Origin: Anisakis pegreffii
Taxonomy: Eukaryota > Nematoda > Chromadorea > Rhabditida > Anisakidae
Assembly: GCA_035041965.1 (NCBI GenBank)
Contig: JAPYMA010001406.1
Coordinates: forward strand, 185,249 to 249,248
Direction: 5' to 3'
DNA length: 64,000 nt
Part shown: positions 15,601-27,600 of the stretch, one piece after another
Layout of the letters: every line of letters starts with the position of its first letter
Position numbering within the stretch: the stretch's first letter is position 1
The notes under the pieces: generated by a model
What the model was told of the DNA's origin: nothing
Databases searched by the model: none
Seen by the model: the letters and a program-made list of their open reading frames with translations, nothing else
Program-made: the position numbers and the translations under genes

Positions 15601-18600
15601 TAATAGGTATGACACGAAAAAAACAATGCTTTCTACATCCGTGCTGATTGAGAAGCGATGCTGCGGGACGTTATGAAGAAATAATCTCGCCTCATTTAGC
15701 GCATATATACACATGTGCATTACATGGGGCAAGAAATTGATTGTCTTATTCAGGTGCTTCGAAATTCATTTTGAATGCGGCTTTAGCTGACGATAACCAA
15801 CGAACATGCACACTCATTATCAATTATTCATTGCATCAGCATGTTGAGCAAGCCCATAGAATGTGAACAATTTCAGTGAATCGATTACGATCTTATTGCC
15901 ACCTCACGGTTTCGTTTACACCTTTTTTTTGCTGGACCTACAACGAAGATGAACGAGAAATCACTGCAGATTTGTGCATTGTTTAGTTCAGTTTCAGTTC
16001 ATAAATAGTTTAAATATGGATGCGCGAATACAAAATATATGTGAGATGACTGAAGGAACTATGAATTGTTTCAATCGAAGAACAAATGAGCAATTCTGAG
16101 ACCTTTTATTGATTCAAAAACGTTTATCTTATCCGCTTGCAAAAAAAAGTGATGAATGAGCAGTTAATTGGAGGTGAACGATGCGATGCGTCTTAACTCG
16201 AGAATAATCTCCAGGTAAGCATCTCAGTTCGTTATGATGATGACAAGGTAATGCAGAGAATGAATTCAGTAAATGAATGAGATTGAAACTGACTGATTAG
16301 ACGTTCAAGAGAGTTTTAAAAAGCTTATTCATCAATTCTTTTTTTTTGCTGATCGAGAAAACTTCAGCATAAGGAGTCATGGCATTCAGTTTGAAGTGAG
16401 TTGCAGTCATTGCACTTGAATTCTTCTCTTCAATACACTCTAAACAGCTTCGTTTGATTGGAATTTCAGCAAACGGGAAAAATGAAGACGATACATTCAA
16501 TTCTTATGGAGTGCTCCAAAATGATTCATAAGTTGGATTCACTTATATTCAACTAATTGGTGGGACTTCAAACTGCAATGCATGGAGAGCACAGATTGCA
16601 TGAATCAATGGCTCAAGCAGCATTTGGTTAAAAAGTTTTATGCTTCTTTTGAGATTAGGCAATAAGGTGTCGCAATGAGGCGTTAATTAGGAATGAAAAA
16701 CGTTAACGGTACCAATCTGAAAACCTGACTGAACGACAATCAAATCAAATGATTCAAAGAAACCAGAAAAAATGGGAATACCGTCATCATTCAAGCATGA
16801 TGCGAATGAATTGCACTTCTGCACGATGAAGGATGCGAAGAGTCACGAAAAACTGATGAAGAGACGGGTGAATGAGGAAGAAAATCCACTGATGCATCGG
16901 CACAAATACAATCTTTCAACTAAGCGAATGAGAGCATTTCAATGTGAAAAACGCATCCGATTGAATATTTTGTATTCCCAATGTAATAAAACCGTCGTGC
17001 TAATCGACCATTTCAACTGTTATCATCCAACAAATTTTCACCAAAAAAACGTCAACATAATCCGTCCAATCAATCAAACATTCACTGTGAAAACATCGCC
17101 AAAAGTCAGCGAATACGCACAAATTTCAAAGATCACTTCGTAACCCATTTCGTTTATCAACTTTCAAAACCTTTCAGGGAATCATTATCATTCATAGTAA
17201 CCAGAAAATACTGAACAAGTGCGATCCAGAATGCAGTTCCATATGTTCAGTTGCAACTATTCAACTACATCCAAAGAGGAAAGCACTTGAAACTGAACAG
17301 TTGATGATTCCGTATGCGTTTCTCGAAATGCTAAGAAGCCTAAAACGAACCTGAATGAAAGAGACTGGATGATGGAGCATCTTAAGAATGATGATAATGA
17401 CGATGTTGAGATGAGAAAATTATTTGTCGACGATTTGAAAAGGTGGTCGATTTTTATTGCAATAAATGCGGAATGAAGACTGCAATGAACGTGTGAGGAA
17501 GAACTGTGAATGTAAATACTGTTGAATGCTGGTAATGAATACAGGATCTGTATTGCACACGTACGATAATAGATGGTGTGTTTAAATCAACACACACACA
17601 CAAACAAACAAGCACAAATAAGATCACTTTGTAAATAGAATTTTGCCAAAAAACAGCTGAATTGTTCAATGAAACAAACGGATGATAAACTATTCCGCGC
17701 TATATCACTATTCGGAAGTGATTACTGACAATAGGTGGTTATAGGAGTGATAATAGTATTTAGAATAATAATGGTGATGGTACCAGATGAGGCTGACAGC
17801 AAAAATAACACTGATCACAATCTCATTGCTAGAGTCAGTGCTGCGATGATATTGATGTGTGACTGACGAGTATTCTCACGAGCGTTGTTACTCTAGAGTA
17901 TCAGTTTATGAACGAATACGACAGCGATTCCACAGGTGATACTCTGATAGAGAGAAGTAGGTGTGTGTGTGTGTTGCTTAGGGCGTGAAATAATCAGCAG
18001 TTCGATTGGAACATAGGTCCACACAAACACAGTTGATATGTGCACCACCAAAAGCAAGCCAACAAGCACTGCAAAAAGCGAATAAAAAGTCTGTTTGTTG
18101 ACGGCGATGTTTTATTTGCAAGAGAATGGAATGCAATACGGACGGAATGCAATATTTGATTGCAAAAGTGTTCTTATCAAATTGACTGCGGAACGATTCA
18201 ATGAACACTCCAATCACATTAACAATATCAAAACTGATACTATCAAACAGAGTTTAGAGTTGATACAACAACGCTTGTGATGACGATGACGCGGATGATG
18301 ATGATGATGATGTGAAGAATAATATGTCTATGAAATGAATAGCCACCTTACTGCCACATTCAGTGAGTCGGCCAGCTAGTTCCACTGAACAACTGCCTGC
18401 CTCCTGGTGCCACTGAAACTACGAATGCTAATACTAATGCTTGCTTGCGCTGATACCAGCCGCCTGCCCCTTGCTGCCATGCTCTCTAGCTAACTAACTC
18501 GTCGAATGCTAGATGATCTGTAAAAAAAAAGGAAGGAAGGAAGAATGACTGAGCAGAATTAGTGACGATAGACTGACTACTTCAACGCAACAGCCACCGA

Positions 18601-21600
18601 CCGATACCCGTGACAGCAACAACGACATATCAACCAAATCCTAATAACTATGAGTGGTGGTGGTTGGTGCTCATGAAATGAAATTGGATGCGATGCAAAT
18701 AGCACAAAAATAAGCATGATTATAAATGAGCGTGCAAGTATCTCGTCAGACACTAGTCACCTATCCATCCATCTCTATTGTTCACCACATTCACTTTATT
18801 CACTTAATCGCTGAATTACTTACGCGTCGTTTCACCATTTCATTTTCTTGTCTGCTTCATGTTTCTTAAGCATTCCTGCTTCGAAGCTGGTTGATCATTT
18901 TGTGTGTGTGTGTGTGTACCGATCAACTGGCAATAGCTGATAGTATGATACAGCACAAACATGCACTCAATTGATTTTCATTCCTCAAGTGTTACATTAA
19001 TCATTTCCATGTTTGGGTTTTAACTGCCACCAAAGTCACCTACTGATAAAAAATTTCAAAAAATTAGCAACGAGGATGGCAAAACTATCGTTGGAATGAT
19101 CTCAATAAAACTCAAAATATGTTTGCTTGATATATTCATGAGCAAGAAATACCCTATTTGCATAGAACCTCTGTGATCGGAGTAAATCACTGCATCAATA
19201 CAAAGTTACCAATAATTTTCTAAAAGAGCACCAATTATTTTATACAAAACAATTTGTGAAGAAATGTCACTTCACATTGCTGCTGCGCCGTGTTATGTGC
19301 TGCTTTTCACTCAACAATAATAATAATAAATAACAACTTAATGCTGTTCACCAATCGATTCAATTATTACACCTGAATACGCTGACAATAAGCAGTGAAA
19401 AGTCAATAAAACTTCTTCTGTCCTGCATGTTATTACAACAACAGAAACACTTGAATTTTTACTAATCGTAAGCCTTACAACAAACACTTACAGTGATGAC
19501 TTTGATACATGATCATAACTTTCTTTCATAGTTACTTTCCAATGTTTCGTTGCTTAAATTGAGGAACGAACCCAAAAATATCCGATATTATTCACGAAAG
19601 AATGTTACTGCCACTGTCTTTATGACTACTACTGCCTTATGACTGCTGCAATAATACGGTTCATGTAATTATCATAACTGATATCATATCATTATCACTA
19701 AACTATTCCTCATTTCATCGGTCTCAAGTTCATCTAATCATCATGAACAGAAAAAGAAGAAGAAGTAGATTTAACTCAACAAACTAATCGAAAACACGTG
19801 CCTATATTGCAAAATGCCAAAATGTCCAAAAATGCACTAGTAGCAAAAATTATCTGAATTATTTGTGGAACGAATTCAAAAATTCCTTTAAAATTTAGCA
19901 CAATGATATGTGCAATACTGCATCATTTAAACGTAATATATGTAAAAATTGATGAAGAATGTGAGCTGATGTGACGATAGATTCTTATTGTTAATCAAAT
20001 TCGAATGTTTGCTAGTCTTGAGGCCAATAATAAATTCATACAATGCAACCGTTCAAGTGAATTTGAAGTGAAACTTGAAGCTAGCAATAAGCAATCTTAT
20101 GCATGGAGAAATTCAGAGAATTACATCTTCAGAGCGGATGAAAGATTCCAATCAACTTGCATTGCGAATGAGCAATTAACATTTTTGACCGTTGAAAATC
20201 ATAAAAAATTAACCAATTTCGTAAATAATTTAGCAAGTTTTGTGAAATTAAAGCAGACATAAAGCATAACAGCTGCTAAAATGATTTTCGATCACTAGCA
20301 GAGATATTGGCATTCGTCGTTTTCGTATTCTAGCTATTGTACAAGGGATACCCGATTGCAGAGACTTTAGAAATGAAACCTAAAACATCTTCTGTTTGAT
20401 TCACCATAAAAATTATACTTTTTCTTGCGCTTACATCGTTCCTACAGACGGAAAGAAGAACTGAACCCATAAAATGGAAGGTGACACCAAAAATTGGGAA
20501 TGAAAATCGCGGAAAAACTCCCTATCAAGATGAATCGTGAAGATCGGTTGTCTGGTCTATTGCACGCATCATAATGTGAACGGAAAAAATTGCAAGATGT
20601 GTGATTTCAATCTGAATGATGCTTTTCTGGAGTTTCATACAGATACTTTAACACCAACATTGACAAAATTTATGTTGCGCTTGAATTCAATATTTCATAT
20701 TTTGAGGGAATGTGGTGATTGTTCCTTCATGGCAATGAAATTTATGCTCCGGAACATTCGGATTTTTTTCTTTGCAGTGAATGAACGCTAATTGACCTTA
20801 ACTGATTGCCACTATCATTTCAAATATCCAATTTCTTTTCCCGCTTCTCAGGTGTTCCTCTTCACGATAATCTCCTATGTGCAAATGACGACCTCCCATT
20901 GTGCTTCCATTGAATTTTTCTGACGCGTTTGATTCGTCAAAATTCATAGAATAATTTACATCAGATGAGGCGTAAAAATAAATTATTAATGAGCTTCAAC
21001 ACCGAATGCTAACTGAAACTCATGACGCAGACAAATACCGCTCGATAATGATGAACAAAATCAACTTTTTGATCGTCATTAATTAATTCAACTCCCAAAA
21101 GTCATTTCGAAATTCATTTTCAACAGCTGCATGAACAGTTTTTCGCCAAAACCCATATCATCATTATAAATTAATTTTTCACTAGCCCCACTCAATAAAA
21201 TTGATAATCAACCAGCTTCTTTCTCTATTTGACTGCGGTTTAAGAAACTTCAGTGAAAAAATTTCATTCCAGTGTGAAATTTCATGAAACACTCACACAT
21301 ATTTCTCATCCAACTATGGTTTAGATTAATGTTTGAATGGTGAATAAAGGTGAAAAATAAAGGTGAATAATTACTTGAATTGCATGTTTCATTTCACATC
21401 GTACCCACTGCGTTCATCACATTTGCCTTGGTGTTGATCACGAATCATTTAACAAAAAAGTAGCGTCCACCAAAAATGTTCTAATCATAATTGAAAAGAC
21501 CATGTGAACTTCGTTCAGAGACTGTCATTTATTCAACTCGCATCATACGTAACAATCGTTTCTTCATGATGAACAGCATTTGAAAGTTCTGTTCGAATGC

Positions 21601-24600
21601 GATTTAGGTAAACGTGAGCCCCAGTTTAGAATAATTGTCCATTAGTAACGAAATTGGTATCGATTCAGTGTGCTATCGAAGATGGCTTGCTCATCACAGA
21701 ATTGTAAGCATATCACCACAATATTGGATTGGCTCCATTTCATAAAATACTTTCACCGAAAGTATCTGAATAACGAAGCAGTCAATCTAGAGCAACTGAG
21801 ATTCGTACGTTCATGTTCTACTCCATGATTGCCTCAGCTAATCAAATTCATTGCATAATACCGCAAAGGCCTTGAAATCGTCTCGATATTGAACAAATGA
21901 AAAAACGGGACATTAAATATATTGAATAAACGTTGGAGTATGCACACGAAAATAATTGTATGGCAGCATGTATTCGGTTGATGAATGATCAACGGTGAGT
22001 CACTTGGTATAAGAGCATTTCAAATTGACAAGATGAACTTCTAGAATTACACCCAGAGGTAATCCGAAACCTACCATTCGGTTCCTTCTCGTTCATATTC
22101 AATCAACCAGAACATGTCATACACGTGCACGCAATTTCTGTTGAAACAACTTAGAAAGTCCGAGATTTTCAAGAACCTTTCATTTAGTACGTTTGAACTA
22201 AACGTTTGTGTCTCGTATTGATCAGCTTCAGTGCAACCTCGCCTAGTGACAACACTAAGCGAGGTTGCACTGAAGCACTAGTCGGTTTCATGATATACTC
22301 CTTACACCTAGGTATCTCTTTCGATCGTAAACGAAAAAAGTCTGATTTCACTAATGCAACAGCATTCGAAGCATGTTCCTAACGGTAACTGATAAAGGAT
22401 CTGCACCAGGCTGAATTAAATCAATAACATTGCCCGGAAAAAGACAACCGAATAAAATCGTTCACAGTGGCGAATTATCAATGTGATCAAGCAATCTCTA
22501 ATGATTACTTTCTGTACTCTCAGAACGGTACTTTCCCTTGAATTTTGTTCGAGATATACCAATCTGAGAGAGCAACTGAATCTGAACAGAGAATTTTTAA
22601 CTTATTTATGAATGTAATATAACCTAGACATTATGAATATAATGCTTTTCATATTATCAACGTAGACGGACATCATTGGTTCATCAGTCATTCGGTTCCT
22701 TCTCGTTCGTATTCAATTAACCAGAATTTGTCATACACATGCACGCAATTTCTGTGGAAACAACCTAAAAAGTCCGACACTTCCACGAATCTTCCATTCG
22801 GCATGTTTGAACGGAATGTTTGTGTCAGGGAACAATCTAGGAAAATCATTAGGAATGTTAAAAAAACAACCATTAAGAATGATAACGCAGCTATCAAATA
22901 ACTTTTAATAAAGGGAATCCATTTGCTAAAAAAATCGAATATTACTAAATAATGATTCAGAAATGCAACTGGAGAATTCTGTAGATGGGGAAACATCGTA
23001 ATTAAGGAACAAGCAAGTGGATATTGATATCTTTACTGCTGTATATTCGCCAAAAAGTTAACATTATGAAAATTTTTTTCTGTGGTCGAAATATGTGGTG
23101 ATTATTATTATTATTATTATTTCTATTACTGCCATTATTAATATCATTACTGTCACCAGGATTATTATTGCATGCATTATTACCAATATTTTTTCAACAA
23201 AAATTGTTACTGTCGTTACGGTTACCACTGTCATTACCGTTACCATGGCACAGTAACTAATGAAGAGGCGTTTTTATTAGGTACTGTGCTATGCAATTCA
23301 CATCCTAGGGCAGTTTCAGAGAAAACCTGAATGTTTAAAACGTGTATGTATTCACGTCGCTCGTTCTATCAAACACTTTGGAATGGGAATTTCAATTCCG
23401 GGAAAATCATTCCACGAACAACTCCGATCATGTCATATGCAGATGCCTTTTCAAGGCATTCAGAGATTTAAACGCGAGATCTGACCGGATATGAGAGGCA
23501 ATAAGCATTTTGACATTGTGAAGATCCACGCATTCAAATGCTGAACATTGATTCATCCATCTCTGTGGGTTTTCATTTACTGTCAATTATTCTCAAACAA
23601 TGCATTATCTGCCTTATGGCTTATTAAACCTTATCAAGCGGTCGATGTACAATTATGCATTCTGCACTCTTCATGTACTATTGCTTTTCTTTTCTTGAGG
23701 TCACGAGTAACTGACTGGAGAGTTCGAAATTCAAATTGCTGCATGAAATCCCACTGCTTTCAGTGCTTATTTAAGTGCTCACAAGTGCTCCAAAGTTTTC
23801 GTTGTTATGTTCACAATTATCTTCAGAACAAACTGCTAGCATAGAAGAATTCTAACTTTATCGCTATGTGTGGAAATTCGAAACTCGTTGAATCGCTTGC
23901 ATGAAAAGAACTACACGAGTGTACTTCATTATGCAGTGAAATCCACTGATGCATATCAAGTTTCCCAGAATTTCTACATTCCTTGAATATATCATTAGTT
24001 CGTATCAAAATTTTATTACTTTCTTACTTTCTTTTATAAATTACTTTCTTTTATCGGAAGCATCATCTCGTGTATAATCAGCATGGTAAATAACGACGTA
24101 AGATAGAATCCTGAGTGGTCAAAGATGCTCATCAAACCCCAATTTTAGATACAGCGCTGTCGAATGAATTCCAAAATTGCGATAAGTTGTCAACAGTTTT
24201 GAAAAATAAATTCACTAGCTTCTTCTCCCATCTTTCCCTTGCTTGAAATTTGACGTTTCTAATTGGAACAACAAAGAATTGCAAACAAAATGAAATTGGA
24301 TGAATGCATTTTTTAGTACTATTCATAAATTTTGCCTGACTATGAACTATGTGCACAATTCGTTAGCTGCAACTGAAGGCGATTGCAAAGCATCAAAAAA
24401 AAAAAACCAGAATGATTGTGTGTAACAATTGCTTCCTAAAACCTCCAGTAAACAAACCCTTCTGTAAAGCGAACAAAAAAATTGCGACATTCATCAATAA
24501 TTCATTTCAAATTTATGAGCACATCCCACTGTCCGCTCAAGACCTTCCATGGTGAGCAATTTGGGATTAGTGCGACGCCAAATGCAGTGAAACGATCAAC

Positions 24601-27600
24601 AATCGATCAGAACATAACTAATTATTCTATGCAAACTTCGTCGTTAATTATTCCGTCAAAAACAAACCACTCTAAACAAATAACAGATGATTTGATGGCG
24701 CCCCTCGAGATCCACTCAACCCAGTGCATCACACAGACTCCATCAACAAAAAAAAACCCACCCTGTCAAGTGCACCTTCATCAGTCATTAAGTCAACAAT
24801 GATTCAGACGTGCGCTCTACCATGCCACAACGCTATTGTAACCAATTTCGGAATGGAATGCTTCCTTTCCTTGCACAGTTCCTTTGCTACATCAGACAGT
24901 AAACTTCATTTTTGAAAATTTTTTCGTAAACAATTTGTGGGAAACATTTTGATAGGTTATTTTTGGGTTGCGATAAATCAACAGTTCAGTTCACATTGTA
25001 ACTAACGCAACATCCCATCATAAGTGACGGGACACTTCAATTAGATTAACAATTAGGAGACAGTTCAAAAAAGTCTTTTGCCTTGCTTTTGATACATAAT
25101 AGGTGAATGGATGTTCATATCAAATCGTGGTGAATAATTCAGTTAGGCGCAAAAACGAAACAACTGAAATTTATTATGCACACAATCAGCTTCGTCACTG
25201 ACGTCTTAAACAACTGTCATTTAATTCACTCGTCAGAATCGTCCGCATAGCAATTACAATATTAAGTGTTATTTGATTACTACTACGATCATTACTGTTA
25301 TAACGACTATCATCAGTTTTATGCCACCGCTTTTGACAATTGCTGAATGTGTAATTTGTTTAAAGAGTTTTAACGAAATCGAATACATTAGTATGCTGAA
25401 AACATATCACCAGTTTTCCTTTCCAATTCATTCAGTAATGGAATCTCGAGCATGCGTTGGTTTCTCGGTAATCATGCTAACGAATTATATCGAAACATTT
25501 TTCGACGACTTCAACATACCAACAAGCGGGTTCGCATGAAAAATTCAAGAATTTCGCTTACTGATGGGAATAAATTTCAATGACAAATATTAGAGTAAAC
25601 TTGAGAACTATGCGAGTAATTTTCACATGCATTTTACATGGAAATTTTCAGCGAAAAATAAAACGCAACTAATGACAACCTGAATGAATTCTCTCACAAT
25701 CAGTTCAAAACGATGGGAACGCAACTCAAAATCAGTAAACACTTCAACAGATCAACTTGAATCTTTTTTGTTTGCTCGAATTTCTTTCACCTCATATCAT
25801 CCAGCGAATGCCTTTCTAGTTCAGCAAAATATTCAACAAAATCTCCTGATAAATGAGTTTCGTGAATGTCGTATGAATTTCTTCATTCGATGGCAAAACT
25901 TCCAACGATCCGTTCCTCAAAACTGAGCTGGATTGCAATATTTTTCGAATATGCGCTGGTTTCCTACCGATATCATCACTGGATCACAGTAGAGCCGAAT
26001 TTTCGAACATTTCAGCACGCATTTTCCATTCTAATCGTTATCACCGCATCATTTTATATATCAACTCTCATACATTCCTCAGAAAAAACAACGGTCCCTT
26101 GAGAAGCTTCAGTTATTCGCTGACGATGAGCTGATAACGAATTCAATGAAATTCAAGTTGTCAAGCACAATGTCGATGTGAGCATATGATACCCGGTTTG
26201 GGCCATCGAACGATACGTGCATACACACACATACATGCACACTCGTTCGTATCAAGTAATTGCACAAAATTTTGAAGATTGAATTGCATTTCCACATTGA
26301 GAAGAAGCTCGATGAATAAAATTAATAAAACGAGCTGAACTCACCGAATTTTTACAACCCATTCGAGTGAACGAACACGAGCGTAATGAATGTGAACGAA
26401 GCAGTGAGTGAATAAATGATCAGCAATAAAGTTTTAAGTGGATGATGCAACGAAATGAATTGACGATTAGCTACGAGCAGAAGGAGGACGTTCGTGGTTC
26501 CCTTAGATGTGAATGTTTAAACGATTATGATAAGGACGGCGAAGGTAAAAGATATTTTTAGTGTGTGATGGATGGGGTGGGCTGAATCGTCAGTGCGTTC
26601 GTTCCTCAATTATGAAGTTGTTCGTTTTATTTTGACGCCTTGTTTTGGATCAGTTCAATTTAATTGGAGAACGATTGACTTATTCGATGATTCGACGACT
26701 GGCTGCTGGCTTCAACTGGATGAATATTAAATAGATGGACACATCGGAACGAAAGAACACTCCTCTAGTTGGATTGACAACAGCTGCGTTCAACGACTAC
26801 TGCCAAGAGCGCAACTTAATAAGATGAATCCATTACACACAACCAATAAATTACCAATGAAAATGAAATATACATGTGAACGTGTTTACGCATACTGCAT
26901 ACTCATATCTACACATTCAATTTTCTCAAGTAATCATCTCATCTTCCCAGAATACACTACCGTCAAGACACTTCCAAAAATAGTACCGCTCCAGTTTCTC
27001 GCGTGACGAAATATGGTATGTTCATATCTTTATACAGAAATTCCATTATAGTCAGTCATCTTCCAGGCATTTATTAATGATTCATAAACTAATAAATGAA
27101 CAACGGCATTAAAATACTGAATGGAATCGCTTCAGTGAATTCCAATTTCTCATTGTCATCTATTGACTCGAACAAGAGCAACGAAATCAATTTGAAGTGC
27201 TCATTCGCTCGTCAATTGTTTATCAATCTTTCTGCGAGATTTGTTCTTTTATGGCATCGAAATGTGCTGTCGAACGAGAAATCCATTCATGTACACACGA
27301 TGAGTTTTCCTTCCTATTGCAAAATATTCGTAACTAGGAGATATTTTTGAAATTAATTTCAATACTTAGCAAATCCTTGTAAATACTTTGCATTCATTTG
27401 CTGTCCATCTGCGACTGATTCATTTAGATGAATAAAATTCATTTTTGAATTCAGTGATTCATCTTGAAATGCTGAACGCTAAGAAATCGTGACACTGTAT
27501 CATTGCCTCAATTATTTTCCGGTCGTGGATATAATTCCATGAATTCCGTCCCATTCAGGGGATGTCATCTTGGCGATAGGATTTGACTGACTATGATTTC

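Noticed and set aside
16772..17143. 123-codon plus-strand ORF with ATG in egl-4 intron 1
   Set aside because: No domain, hydrophobic segment or splice context; composition like the surrounding AT-rich DNA. It could be a nested gene but nothing supports it.
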